A stretch of 64,000 nucleotides of DNA from Halorhabdus amylolytica (lineage in GTDB: Archaea; Halobacteriota; Halobacteria; Halobacteriales; Haloarculaceae). The notes beneath the pieces are model-generated. The model had not been told where the DNA came from and did not search any database. It worked only from the letters and a program-made list of their open reading frames with translations. The position numbers were made by a program, and so were the translations under genes. Of the stretch, positions 36,395 through 45,352 are shown piece by piece (position 1 is the first letter of the stretch; the number at the start of each line of letters is the position of its first letter). Location of the stretch: positions 1-64,000 of the forward strand of contig NZ_SPQG01000002.1 in NCBI RefSeq assembly GCF_004944975.1, written 5' to 3'.

Positions 36395-36815
36395 AACTAT
36401 AACCTGATGGCGGGGGTACAATAACGTACGGCAACCACGGTGAAAGTGAACAGTCCTCGAGTCTGGTATTAGAAAGTTGTACCCCTATTCCGGGCTCAAT
36501 AATTTTACAAATATATGTATATTTAGCGAGTGCCCTGAAGAATTCACGCGGCTCGCCCGTCTCTGGCTCAAAGAACTATGATATCGTTTGAAAACACCCG
36601 CACCAAATTTGGGATATAAGAAGAGCACCACCTCTGATAAGTCATGAAAACACCCTTCGACCATTCAAAACCGCCCGACTGCAGCCGTATCCTTCCATCG
36701 CATGGTTGAACTCTACCCGAACCACCGATCCGTTTCACTGCTCAAAATCATAGAATCGGCGATATACACCGTCTACCTATTGAAATCGTCGGCCACAAAA
36801 CCTGCAAAATCTGGA
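36395..36815. promoter_or_regulatory. Upstream region of the mre11 operon with AT palindrome
   Basis: About 420 bp without a convincing gene. At 36509-36524 is AAATATATGTATATTT, a palindrome with two 7-bp arms, about 115 bp before the mre11 start. It is the most AT-rich spot in the area and could be a regulator site or promoter core. A second TATA-like GGATATAAG near 36610 faces right. Confidence 0.35.
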
Positions 36816-36890
36816 TGGGCCCGCTCGGATTTGAACCAAGGACGAAGCGGTTATGAGCCGCTCTCTCTAACCAGACTGAGATACGGGCCC
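36816..36890 (-). tRNA. tRNA with CAT anticodon, probably Ile2
   Basis: The minus strand folds as a full cloverleaf: acceptor GGGCCCG pairs with CGGGCCC, discriminator A, anticodon loop CTCATAA, and T-loop TTCAAAT. It has no intron. Haloarchaeal elongator Met tRNA normally carries an intron, and this acceptor stem resembles archaeal Ile2, so Ile2 (modified C34) is the better reading. The 3' end faces the defence island. Confidence 0.85.
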
Positions 36891-37191
36891 TTATTCGATC
36901 ATATCTCGTCGGTTAACTAAATTGTACCGTCTTCGCCAGCACGGGTGGGATTGATAGAAGCGACGTATTCGAGCGGGTTGCGATGTTCGAAACGGTTCGA
37001 GAGTCCGTTACGAAACCGCTATCAGGACTCTGACTCGCGAGAACATTCCCAGCATGCGGTTTCATTGCCTCAGGGCTTCTTCTCGCGGGCCACTGCGAGC
37101 TCGTTCGCTTCGCTCCATTGTGGCTGTGACTCGTCTGCACGAGTCCTGGCGGATCTCGTCCGCACGCTCACGGACGGTTCGCGATAGAAGG

Positions 37192-37213
37192 ACGCCGCCG
37201 CCAGGACTCGAAC
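37192..37213. repeat. att-like copy 1 of the tRNA-Asn 3' end
   Basis: These 22 bp are identical to 37623-37644, the 3' part of the tRNA-Asn gene. The identity extends leftward to 37 bp (37177-37213 against 37608-37644) with a single mismatch. No cloverleaf can form here, so this is a duplicated attachment-type core. Confidence 0.7.
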
Positions 37214-37407
37214 GTCTGCAGACGGTCCTGCTCACCTCGCGCCGCTCGGTTGTGCGGGCTGCGACTGCCGGGCTCGAATCCTGGGGTTGCGCCGCATATC
37301 GATGTCGCTGTTGCTCGGCGATGAAACCCCTCACAAGAGAATCGAGAAGCGCCGTCCCGAGAACTGCTCTGCAGTTCTCGTGGGCCGGAAAATCGCTGAG
37401 CGATTTT

Positions 37408-37429
37408 ACGCCGCCGCCAGGACTCGAAC
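37408..37429. repeat. att-like copy 2 of the tRNA-Asn 3' end
   Basis: A second exact 22-bp copy of the tRNA-Asn 3' end, placed directly after a hairpin and about 215 bp from both the first copy and the true gene. The flank on the left differs from copy 1. Confidence 0.7.
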
Positions 37430-37623
37430 TCGCCGAGACGTTCCGGGCATACGGCCTCACTTCGTTCGGCCGTTCCGGGCCTGCGACTCGTCTGCTCGAG
37501 TCCTGGCTGATCTCGTCCACATCGCTCACGGACGGTTCGCTTCGCTCGCGGTTTCACTGCTCGCATCGAGGGCTCACTTCGTTCACCCTCGCTATGCTCA
37601 CCGTCTTGTTCGCGATAGAACGA

Positions 37624-37696
37624 CGCCGCCGCCAGGACTCGAACCTGGGACAACCACGTTAACAGCGTGGTGCTCTACCATCTGAGCTACGGCGGC
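37624..37696 (-). tRNA. tRNA-Asn (GTT)
   Basis: The minus strand gives acceptor GCCGCCG pairing with CGGCGGC and discriminator G. The anticodon loop is CTGTTAA with anticodon GTT, and the T-arm is CCAGGTTCGAGTCCTGG. The cloverleaf is complete and has no intron. Its 3' end points left into the repeats that copy it. Confidence 0.95.
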
Positions 37697-37810
37697 AGGC
37701 ATCCCGAGGTAATCGGAGTTATTTGATAGGGCTTTCGTTTCGAGCCGGACGCCCGACGGCGATCACATCGCACCGATACGCTTTCCCGTCCCTGCCGAAT
37801 CACTCGACAC

Positions 37811-39163
37811 ATGAGCGACGCGGTCACGTCGGTTCTCAAGTCGGTCCGCGAACGCGTCGACCCCGACGCCGAGGAACGCCGTTCCCTCCGCCATGTCGCC
37901 GAGACCGTCATCGAACGTGCAGAGAGCGCGATCGACGCCCGCGATCTCGAGGCCGACGTGATGCTCGTCGGCAGCACCGCCAGGGACACCTGGATCGCCG
38001 GCGATCGCGATGTTGACGTCTTCGTCCGATTCGCGCCCGACATCGATCGCGAAACCCTCGAATCGGTAGGACTCGACATCGGTCACGCTGTGCTCCACGA
38101 GGGACACGAAGAGTACGCCGAACACCCCTACGTAGTCGGGGAGATCGACGGCTATGACGTCGATCTGGTACCGTGTTACGCCGTCGAAGATGCAACGGAG
38201 ATCCAGTCGGCTGTCGATCGAACCCCGTTCCACACTCGATATCTCGAATCCCGTCTCGACGACGATCTCACTGCGGATGTCCGGCTCTGCAAGGCCTTCC
38301 TGAAGGGGATCGGCGTCTACGGTAGCGATCTCCGGACGCGCGGGTTTTCGGGGTATCTAACCGAGCTACTCGTCCTCGAACACGGCGGCTTTTTGCCGCT
38401 GGTCGAGGCTGGCGCCGACTGGCATCCTCCCGTCCGGTTCGATCCGGAGTCCCACGGCGAGGCCACCTTCGAGGACGACCTCGTAGTGATCGATCCGACC
38501 GATCCCGCACGGAACGTCGCAGCCGCACTCTCGTCGGAAAACCTCGCTATCTTCCAGCACTACGCCCGCGAGTTGTTCGCCGACCCTCGGGAGTCACTGT
38601 TCGAACCGTCCGAACCTGATCCACTTTCGCCCGCCACGGTCCGTTCGTTCTTCGATCATCGCGGGACGACGCCCGTCGCGATCACGTTCGAGACGCCGGA
38701 TCTCGTCGAGGACGACCTCTACCCGCAACTCGAGAAGTCCCTGAACGGCATCGTCGGCCTGCTCGATCGTCACGGTTTCGACGTGCTCCGCGCTACCGCG
38801 TTCGCCGAGGAACGGGCCGTCCTGCTGGCGGAACTGGCGGTCGCCGAGCGTCCGACAGTCGAACGTCACGAGGGGCCGCCGGTCCACGTCCGCGACCACG
38901 CTGAGGGCTTTTACGACGCCTATTGCGACGACGAGGCGTACGGTCCGTTCGTTGCGGGGGATCGGTACGTGGTCGAACGCGAACGCGAGTTCCGGGCCCC
39001 GGAGGCCCTGCTCCGGAGTGACGCAGTCTTCGACGTGGCACTTGGTACGGCCGTCGAGAGGGCGCTAACGGACGATTACGACGTGTTGATCGGTGAATCT
39101 GTCGCGGATCTCGCCGACGAGTTTGGTCGCGAATTCGCGGCTTACTGTGATCCGAAACCCTGA
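37811..39163 (+). CDS. cca: CCA tRNA nucleotidyltransferase
   Basis: A 450-residue archaeal (class I) CCA-adding enzyme. The nucleotidyltransferase motif GSTARDTWIAGDRDVDVFV is at ~54-72 with the catalytic DxD, and a third acidic site lies in GYDVDLVPCYAV near 115. RTPFHTRYLE and the central helical CKAFLKGIGVYGSDLRTRGFSGY follow. It builds or repairs the CCA end of all tRNAs in the cytoplasm. Length is normal. Its 3' end overlaps that of the convergent deacetylase gene by 22 bp. Confidence 0.95.
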   Translation: MSDAVTSVLKSVRERVDPDAEERRSLRHVAETVIERAESAIDARDLEADVMLVGSTARDTWIAGDRDVDVFVRFAPDIDRETLESVGLDIGHAVLHEGHEEYAEHPYVVGEIDGYDVDLVPCYAVEDATEIQSAVDRTPFHTRYLESRLDDDLTADVRLCKAFLKGIGVYGSDLRTRGFSGYLTELLVLEHGGFLPLVEAGADWHPPVRFDPESHGEATFEDDLVVIDPTDPARNVAAALSSENLAIFQHYARELFADPRESLFEPSEPDPLSPATVRSFFDHRGTTPVAITFETPDLVEDDLYPQLEKSLNGIVGLLDRHGFDVLRATAFAEERAVLLAELAVAERPTVERHEGPPVHVRDHAEGFYDAYCDDEAYGPFVAGDRYVVEREREFRAPEALLRSDAVFDVALGTAVERALTDDYDVLIGESVADLADEFGREFAAYCDPKP

Positions 39164-40152
39164 TATTGAAGCGCGTCACGAACGTTGCGGCCGTCCTCAC
39201 TCGGCTCTTCCTCGACCGGTTCCGGATCACGACCGCCGAGAACCTCGTGGACCTCACGGACGCCGGAGGAGAGAGTCTCGAGACCGTAGCCACCTTCGAG
39301 GACGAACGCCAGCGGCGCGTCGATCCGGTCGGCGAAGTCGGCCAGCCGCCTGGCGAGGACACCGTACCCGGCCGTCGAGACGAGCATCCGTGAGATGGGG
39401 TCCTGTTCGTGGGCGTCGAAGCCGGCACTCACGAGCAGGAGGTCCGGAGCGAACGCTTCGAACTCGGGCTCAACCACGTGATCGTATACCGCGAGATAGT
39501 CGGCGTTGCCACAGCCTGGCGGGAACGGGACGTTCAACGTCGTCCCTTGGCCCTCCCCTTCGCCGGACTCGCTGATATCTCCGGTCCCTGGATAGAGCCC
39601 TTCCTCGTGGAACGAGGCGTAGTAGACGTCTCCCCTGTCGTAGAAGATGTCCTGGGTTCCGTTGCCGTGGTGGACGTCCCAGTCCAGGATGGCCACTCGC
39701 TCGACGTCTCGTTCCGAGAGAGCACGCTCGGCCGCGACGGCGACGTTGTTGACGAAACAAAAGCCCATCGCGTCGTCGGCGACGGCGTGGTGGCCCGGCG
39801 GCCGCCCCAGTGAGAACGGGGTCTCGGCGCCGTTGGCGCCGTCCAGCGCCGCTTCAGCCGCCCAAGCGGCCAGACCCGCACTGGCCATCGCGGCGTCCCA
39901 GGTCTCCTCGACGGCGACCGTATCGGCATCCCAGTTACCGCCGCCGTCCGCACAGAACTGTCGGACCGACCTGACGTATTCGCCGTCGTGTACGGACGCG
40001 ACCTCGGCCTTCGTCGCCGCGTCGGCCGCCACGTACTCGACATCGTCGGCGTCGTCGAGCGTCCGTTTGATGGCCCGCAGACGGTCGGGACTCTCCGGAT
40101 GGCGGCTGCCGGTGTCGTGCTGGAGGCAGATCTCGCGATAGCCGAATTTCAT
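39142..40152 (-). CDS. Histone deacetylase-family hydrolase
   Basis: This 336-residue protein has the class II HDAC/acetylpolyamine amidohydrolase landmarks: RHPESPDR near 17, GRPPGHHAVADDAMGFCFVNN near 123 (the HH pair), ILDWDVHHGNGTQDIFY (zinc ligands Asp and His), GFDAHEQDP (second Asp) and LEGGYGLE. It would remove acetyl groups from lysine side chains or polyamines. Its start overlaps the stop of the histone gene by 4 bp (ATGA), so chromatin protein and deacetylase are co-expressed. That context favours protein deacetylation, but the substrate is not shown. Confidence 0.9.
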   Translation of the reverse strand: MKFGYREICLQHDTGSRHPESPDRLRAIKRTLDDADDVEYVAADAATKAEVASVHDGEYVRSVRQFCADGGGNWDADTVAVEETWDAAMASAGLAAWAAEAALDGANGAETPFSLGRPPGHHAVADDAMGFCFVNNVAVAAERALSERDVERVAILDWDVHHGNGTQDIFYDRGDVYYASFHEEGLYPGTGDISESGEGEGQGTTLNVPFPPGCGNADYLAVYDHVVEPEFEAFAPDLLLVSAGFDAHEQDPISRMLVSTAGYGVLARRLADFADRIDAPLAFVLEGGYGLETLSSGVREVHEVLGGRDPEPVEEEPSEDGRNVRDALQYQGFGSQ

Positions 40153-40589
40153 TCAACGTATTGTTGCAACTGGAAGTAGGCTTCGACGTCCTCCCCCTTA
40201 ACCGTTCGGCGTCCGGCGTGCTCGGCGAGCAGCGCCGCGGCGGCGGCGACGTCGTCGGCCTCGTCCTCGAGGATCGATGCCAGCGCGATCCGCGCGTCCA
40301 TCGCCACCCGATAGCGGTCGTCGATGTCCAGCCGCGCGATGCGATCGACCGGGGCGATCGGTAACTCGAGGGCGTCCTTCTCGGGGACGGTCCCCACTCC
40401 GAAGTCCGCGGCCATCAGCGTCTTCCGACCGTCGGATTCGGCACGTTCGGCCGCGTCGACGGCCAGTTCTGCCCCTCTGGACTGGATACGGCGCGTGAGT
40501 TCTTCCGTCGCTTCGGCACTCACCCGCAACCCGTCGGCGTTACGCCGGATGATCGAATCGACCGGGGCGAACGGTAACTCGACGCTCAT
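40149..40589 (-). CDS. Haloarchaeal histone, two fused histone folds
   Basis: This 146-residue protein carries two tandem histone folds. The first starts ELPFAPVDSIIRRNA and the second ELPIAPVDRIARLDI. Each is followed by a long central helix and a final loop-helix (GRKTLMAADF; GRRTVKGEDVEAYF). Fused doublets of this kind are the standard histone of Halobacteria, with acidic residues replacing many DNA-contacting basics. The start was set at MSVELPF; three extra residues lie upstream in frame. It is translationally coupled to the deacetylase gene. Confidence 0.92.
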   Translation of the reverse strand: MSVELPFAPVDSIIRRNADGLRVSAEATEELTRRIQSRGAELAVDAAERAESDGRKTLMAADFGVGTVPEKDALELPIAPVDRIARLDIDDRYRVAMDARIALASILEDEADDVAAAAALLAEHAGRRTVKGEDVEAYFQLQQYVE

Positions 40590-40667
40590 ACGCCACACGG
40601 GGGCGGTTTGGGTCTTAAGAGTTTCCTCACGCTCGCGGGAACGTCCCGATCGAGTGACTCGATCGTC

Positions 40668-42086
40668 TCAGAACAGTTCTTCGGCCTCGATGTCGCCCTC
40701 GCGCCGTCGCCCGCGGACTGTCACTTCCTCGCCCAGCCGCACCGACTCGTTCGTCTCGACGGTGACGGTCTCTTCGCCGTCGTCGACGATCACCGGATCA
40801 CCCGTCTGGACGACCGTCCCGGTGAACTCGACCTGCGTTCCGTCGTCTGTACTGTCCTCGGTGGTCGCACTCTCGGAAGCGTCACCGCTCTCGTCGGCGA
40901 AGTCTGACAATCCGGTCGCGCCGTCGTCACCGACGTCCGAATCGGTCGTCGCGTCGGCCGCGGACGCCATCGATGCACCGTCTTCGAGGACGACGACTGT
41001 CGACTGCCAACCGGCCGAGGCCTCCAGGTCATCCTGCCACCCGTCCTGGATTTCGACGTCTGCACAGACGACTTCGTCGCCTGGCGCGAGTTCGCGGTCG
41101 GCCTTCTCACCCCACAGCGCGACCCGGATATCACCCGTGTCGTCCTGAATACGGACGTTCTTGACCTGTCCTTCCGAGCCGTCGTCTCGGTCGAACGTCC
41201 GTTTGGGATCCGTCGAGCGGACGACCCCGCCGATGTCGACCGTCTTGTCGATCTTCACCTCATCGATGGGAGTCGTCTCGGGAGCGTACTCGACGTCTGC
41301 GTCCGTCAGTTGCTCGACGGCGCCTTCTTCCCCGACGTGGACCTCCAGATCGCCGTCGCGCTCGCGGACGTATCCGTCGACGATCTCGACGGTATCGTCT
41401 GCGGTGACTTCTTCGACGGTGTTGGCCTGCTCGTCCCAGAGTGTCACCCGGACGCGTCCGGTCTCGTCGCCGATCGCCAGGTTGGCCACCCGCCCCTCCG
41501 AACCGTCGTCGCGTTCGAACGTCCGGATCCCCTCAGTGTCCAGTACCACCCCGCGGACGGAAACGTTCGACTGACCGAGCGTGAGTGCCTCGATCGTCTC
41601 GCCGTCGCCGGGCTCGACGTCGATCGTCGCCTCGTCGTCGGGTTCGGCCTTGTCGACGCTGATCTCCAGACCGCTGTAGCCGTCCTGTGGTCGGCCCTGG
41701 ATCCGGAGGACATCCCCGACTTCGAGTTTACCCTCGTCGATCGCGACGGCCTGTTCGTCCCAGAAGGTCAAGCGGACCGATCCAGTCTCGTCGGCAGCCT
41801 CGACGTTGATCACTCGGCCGTCCTCGCTCTCCCCGTCGCGCTCGAACGTCCGCAACTCGCCGACCGAGAGCACTTTCGCGAGGAACTGGACCTCTTCCAT
41901 CCCGGCTTCGAGGTCGGCGATGGTCTCGACCTCGTCCTCGGTCAACTCGTGAGCGACGAGCATCGCCGCCGTTTCCTCGTCCGCTAGCCCCCCCATCTGT
42001 TCGACTTTCTCCTCGACCGCCTCGCGGAACGCCTCCTCGGAGACGTCGGTATCGAGGTCCTCGAAAACGTCTTCGATCGCACCCAT
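40668..42086 (-). CDS. RPA-type single-stranded DNA-binding protein
   Basis: A 472-residue protein from GAIEDVFEDLDTDVSEE. The N-terminal helical domain (GGLADEETAAMLVAHEL) is followed by three OB folds, each marked by RTFERD or KRTFDRD, then V-N-E or N-V-R and a WDEQ or WGEK strand: ~80-165, ~185-275 and ~285-370. After an acidic Ser/Asp linker a short fourth OB-like segment ends the protein. It coats ssDNA in replication and repair. The frame is open upstream to 42236, but those 50 residues look non-coding and the ATG at 42086 matches the family start. Confidence 0.9.
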   Translation of the reverse strand: MGAIEDVFEDLDTDVSEEAFREAVEEKVEQMGGLADEETAAMLVAHELTEDEVETIADLEAGMEEVQFLAKVLSVGELRTFERDGESEDGRVINVEAADETGSVRLTFWDEQAVAIDEGKLEVGDVLRIQGRPQDGYSGLEISVDKAEPDDEATIDVEPGDGETIEALTLGQSNVSVRGVVLDTEGIRTFERDDGSEGRVANLAIGDETGRVRVTLWDEQANTVEEVTADDTVEIVDGYVRERDGDLEVHVGEEGAVEQLTDADVEYAPETTPIDEVKIDKTVDIGGVVRSTDPKRTFDRDDGSEGQVKNVRIQDDTGDIRVALWGEKADRELAPGDEVVCADVEIQDGWQDDLEASAGWQSTVVVLEDGASMASAADATTDSDVGDDGATGLSDFADESGDASESATTEDSTDDGTQVEFTGTVVQTGDPVIVDDGEETVTVETNESVRLGEEVTVRGRRREGDIEAEELF

Positions 42087-42171
42087 CTGTGTACCGATGG
42101 GCACGGTAGCGGTCCGTTTAAGTATTGTCGTCGGCCGGCGTAGGACTGCTGTCGTGCGGTTTTCCGGCTCG

Positions 42172-42852
42172 TCACTCGTCGGTCGTCTCACTCGGGGGAT
42201 CGGCACTGACCGAGCCATGGGCGGCACTTGCGACACCGTGGCCGTTGTGGTTGACCGAAGCGCTCTCGGGAATCTCTTCCTCGAAGGAGAACCGTCCTTT
42301 GTAGGCTATTTCAGCGATGCACTGGGCACACGCCTCGACATCCTCGCGGTCGACGGCTTCGACTGCGATAGTCAGGTGGCTCTCCTCGCGGTCGTACATG
42401 AGATCGGCTAATTGCGCACGCTTACAGAGGTCACTGCCGCTGATGATGCCCTCGACGAGGACCTCGCCAGTGTCGGTGTCGAACTCGATGTCCGTTTCGT
42501 TGCGTTCCTGACCACATGCCGGAGCTTCGGAACTGAACTCGAACTCGATGCCGTCCATCGACCCACTGTTGGCCCAACTGCCTTCTCCGGAACGATCCGG
42601 TTCAGTGGTCGTGCCTTCGCCGATTGAGTCGCCGTCGTCGGTGGTTTCGGTTGTCGTGTCGTCGGGAGTCGACGTGGCTGTCTCGGTTTCGGTCGGTTCG
42701 TCAGTCGTCGGAGTGTTTTCGTCTGTTGTGGCCGTCTCGCTGCCGTTCTCTGTGGTCGACTCGTTCTCGGAGGCCTCGCTGTTCAGACAGCCTGCGAGGA
42801 GACCAACTGTTCCCGCTGTCGCCGTCGATTCGAGGAACTGTCGTCGGTTCAT
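42172..42852 (-). CDS. Predicted lipoprotein with Thr/Glu-rich linker
   Basis: This 226-residue precursor starts NRRQFLESTATAGTVGLLAGC, a twin-arginine signal ending in a lipobox (LAGC, Cys22), as for most haloarchaeal lipoproteins. About 70 residues of Thr/Glu/Asp-rich linker lead to a folded part with several Cys (PACGQER, DLCKRA, VEACAQCIAEIAY) that may form disulfides or a metal site. I do not recognise the family. It probably sits on the outer face of the membrane. Confidence 0.75.
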   Translation of the reverse strand: MNRRQFLESTATAGTVGLLAGCLNSEASENESTTENGSETATTDENTPTTDEPTETETATSTPDDTTTETTDDGDSIGEGTTTEPDRSGEGSWANSGSMDGIEFEFSSEAPACGQERNETDIEFDTDTGEVLVEGIISGSDLCKRAQLADLMYDREESHLTIAVEAVDREDVEACAQCIAEIAYKGRFSFEEEIPESASVNHNGHGVASAAHGSVSADPPSETTDE

Positions 42853-42981
42853 ACTCGGTCGAACGAGTCCTTGTCTAAAGGATACTTCGTAGTATCAAAC
42901 AGGTGTTTGTTTTGATCGCTTACAGCCCGCAGGTGGTCGAACCGTAACCCCTTTATCCGGCACCGCGAAAGGATGAATCGA

Positions 42982-43054
42982 GTCCGGGTAGGGTAGTGGA
43001 CTATCCTCTTGGCTTGCGGAGCCAGGGACCGGAGTTCAAATCTCCGTCCGGACG
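42982..43054 (+). tRNA. tRNA-Arg (GCG)
   Basis: Acceptor GTCCGGG pairs with TCCGGAC (one G-T pair), discriminator G. The anticodon loop TTGCGGA gives GCG, and the T-arm is CGGAGTTCAAATCTCCG. It is complete, 73 nt, without intron. Confidence 0.93.
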
Positions 43055-43125
43055 CTTCTCTTCAGCGCAAGAGACCGTGAGCGACAGCGAGCGGTCCGCG
43101 CTGAAGAGAAGCGAAACGGAGATTT
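43038..43125. repeat. Long hairpin overlapping the tRNA-Arg 3' end
   Basis: A perfect 16-bp inverted repeat spans 43053-43068 and 43098-43113, with a 29-nt centre that itself contains GACCG/CGGTC arms. Outside it, AAATCTCCG of the tRNA T-arm (43038-43046) is matched by CGGAGATTT at 43117-43125. The hairpin starts on the last tRNA bases, so it may act in 3' processing or termination, or be a palindromic mini-element inserted at the tRNA. The remaining bases to 43366 hold no gene. Confidence 0.65.
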
Positions 43126-43366
43126 GAGCAGCGAGTGGGAGGTGAGCGAGCGAACGGGAACGAGTGAGTTCAATCTCGGGTCGTGAAACGCGAACTCCAC
43201 GGTACTGGCTTGTTCGCCGTCGACCTCGGGAGGACCCGCCAACTTCGGCCACCAGCGATTTACGCCGTGGGCGTCAATAGCGTGTCACACGTTATTTACA
43301 AACATGAGTTGGATACGAACGGATCACTCACGGGCACGAGATAAAACGCCGGACGGATCGGAGTGA

Positions 43367-44761
43367 ATGCCCGTGGACCGGACCACGATCGCGCTGGCCG
43401 TCCTCGGCGTGCTCCTGGTCGGGGCAGTGGCCGGTGGGTCGACGCTCGTGGCCGCCGAGCGGACGGTCCTCGACTCCGGGTACGTGACCGGGACGATCGC
43501 CGCCGATGACCGCTACGAGGAGATCCGGGCACCCTTCGTCACGACCGTCCGCGAACGACTAGCTGAGGGCAGCGATCCGGTCCCCGAGACGACGCCGCCC
43601 GGGATCGAGGTTCGCCCGTTCGATCGGGAGGCCTTTGCCGAGTCAGCGGTCGCCGAGGCGTTCGGTCCGGCGCGGATCGACGACACGATCGAGGGGATGT
43701 ACGGCTACCTGCACGGCCGCCAGGGCAGGGAAGTGTTGACACTCTCCCTCGATGACGTGAAGGCGGCCTACGCCAGGCGGGTCACCGAGGAGGCGATCGA
43801 CATCGACGCGGCGGCGCTGGCGGACGTCGGTGGGGAGACCGAGGGGCCGATGGCGATCAACGGGACCACCGTCGAGCGCCTGCGGGCCAGCGAGTCCAGC
43901 TATCTGGAGACCCGCGCCGACTTCCGGGAGTCCCTGCCGGACGGGACCGACCGCGAGGCGCTGGCCGAGCGCACGAAGGCCGACATCGAACCGGCGGTCG
44001 CGGAGGCGACCGCGGACGAGGAACCGGCGGTCACCGAGGCGGTGATCGCGATCCAGTTCGCGACCGTCGACGCGCTCGCGGGTGACCTCACCTACGAAAC
44101 CTATCAGGAGCGGATCGACGACGCCGAGGCCGACCTCCGGAGCGTCGCGGGCGACCGCGTGCGCGAGCGGATCGACGAACTGGCGCCTGAGACGATCGCG
44201 CTCGACGGCGAGGACGGCCCCGTCCGAAACATCGACGACACCAGAGCGATCGTTGGGACGCTCGACCTGCTCGTCTGGGTGGTCCCGGCGGTCGCCCTGG
44301 GGCTGATCGGACTCGTCTATGGGCTGACGCGCTCGATGTGGACGACCGCCCGGACGACGGGCGGCGCATTCCTCACAGCGGCGGCGATCTGTGTCCTCAT
44401 CGCGATTCTTGCCGGGGACGCGATCGCCGCCGCCGTCGACGACACGTCCGCGGCCGACGGCGGGGACTTCGGTGCGGTCATCGGCTCGATCGTCGATGGG
44501 TTTCTGGACGCACTGGTCGTCCAGTCGCTGGTGGTGGCTGTCCTCGGAGTCGTTCTCTTCGGCGTCGTGTGGGCAGACCGGACCGGTCGTCTCGACGGCG
44601 TCCGTTCTGCCCTCGGCCGGGGTCCGGTGGCGACAGCCAGGGGGACGTCCGAGAACCCCGAGGCATCGGCTGTAACGTCGGTCACGAACGCGACGGATCG
44701 CGAGAACAGTGTCGACGAGGCGGACACCCGTTCGACCGAGGGTGACGACGAACCCGATTGA
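43367..44761 (+). CDS. Membrane protein of unknown function
   Basis: This 464-residue protein has an N-terminal hydrophobic segment (~8-28), a large charged extracytoplasmic-type domain (~30-285) rich in Ala/Glu/Asp helices, and three further membrane spans near 287-310, 325-348 and 385-410. An acidic tail follows. It has no catalytic motif I recognise. The layout (signal anchor, big soluble domain, C-terminal membrane bundle) suggests a surface sensor or structural protein. It stands alone on the plus strand. Confidence 0.75.
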   Translation: MPVDRTTIALAVLGVLLVGAVAGGSTLVAAERTVLDSGYVTGTIAADDRYEEIRAPFVTTVRERLAEGSDPVPETTPPGIEVRPFDREAFAESAVAEAFGPARIDDTIEGMYGYLHGRQGREVLTLSLDDVKAAYARRVTEEAIDIDAAALADVGGETEGPMAINGTTVERLRASESSYLETRADFRESLPDGTDREALAERTKADIEPAVAEATADEEPAVTEAVIAIQFATVDALAGDLTYETYQERIDDAEADLRSVAGDRVRERIDELAPETIALDGEDGPVRNIDDTRAIVGTLDLLVWVVPAVALGLIGLVYGLTRSMWTTARTTGGAFLTAAAICVLIAILAGDAIAAAVDDTSAADGGDFGAVIGSIVDGFLDALVVQSLVVAVLGVVLFGVVWADRTGRLDGVRSALGRGPVATARGTSENPEASAVTSVTNATDRENSVDEADTRSTEGDDEPD

Positions 44762-44910
44762 CGGGGCCGCATGGCCGCCCCCTGTCAGATCACCATGCGC
44801 GCACTCTCGATCGGGCCGTAATTCAATTTTCGGTGGACGGTACGTATCCCCGTGATGCAAGGTACCACCGTTCCCGCATCGCTTTACCGTGCGGGGTGTC
44901 TATCAGGTGT

Positions 44911-45195
44911 ATGAGTGAAAATTCAGGGCGACGGAACCTCCGGATGCCCGACGACGACGAGGTGTTCGCCGTGGTGACCCAGCACAACGGCGGCAACCAC
45001 GTCGAACTGCAGTGTGAGGACGGCAAGACCCGCATGGGGCGCATCCCCGGGCGGATGAAGTACCGTGTCTGGATCGAGGAGGGCGACGTCGTGCTGGCCG
45101 AGCCGTGGGACTGGCAGGACGAGAAGGCAAACGTCGAGTGGCGCTACGACAACGCCGACGCCGAGCAGCTCCGTCGCGAAGGTCACATCGACTGA
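44911..45195 (+). CDS. eif1a: Translation initiation factor eIF1A
   Basis: A 94-residue protein beginning [20 protein letters not shown]. The S1/OB core holds [20 protein letters not shown], the signature of aIF1A, and [20 protein letters not shown]. It occupies the ribosomal A-site region during start-codon selection. The open frame extends upstream to 44758, but the ATG at 44911 is the family start. Length is typical. Confidence 0.95.
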   Translation: MSENSGRRNLRMPDDDEVFAVVTQHNGGNHVELQCEDGKTRMGRIPGRMKYRVWIEEGDVVLAEPWDWQDEKANVEWRYDNADAEQLRREGHID

Positions 45196-45352
45196 TCGCG
45201 TCGTTCGTTTTCGCCGTGTGGCCTGCTCTGCCGACTGTGCGCCGGACCTCTCCACGAGTCACGACGCCGACCGAGCTCCGGTTTCCCGTCGAGTCCCGCG
45301 TACCGCACGCGAGCGGCGAGGACTTTTCCCGTCGCCTCCAGTAACCCCGGCC

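Larger units (their letters stand above)
36891..37623. repeat. Degenerate repeat and palindrome region between two tRNA genes
   Basis: No gene is seen. The stretch is built from related units. The block at about 37122-37213 resembles 37482-37644, both with GACTCGTCTGC, GAGTCCTGGC and CTCACGGACGGTTCGC. Two perfect hairpins occur at 37358-37380 (10-bp arms, 3-nt loop) and 37389-37407 (8-bp arms, 3-nt loop). Two partial copies of the tRNA-Asn 3' end lie inside it. Such structure fits repeated insertion and loss of elements at the tRNA. Confidence 0.7.

Noticed and set aside
37192-37429. Additional tRNA genes at the two tRNA-Asn-like sites
   Set aside because: Only the last ~22 bases match and no anticodon arm or acceptor 5' strand is present, so they are attachment-type copies.
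36891-37623. CRISPR array
   Set aside because: The repeats are few, unequal, degenerate and related to tRNA ends; there is no regular repeat-spacer pattern and no cas gene in the window.
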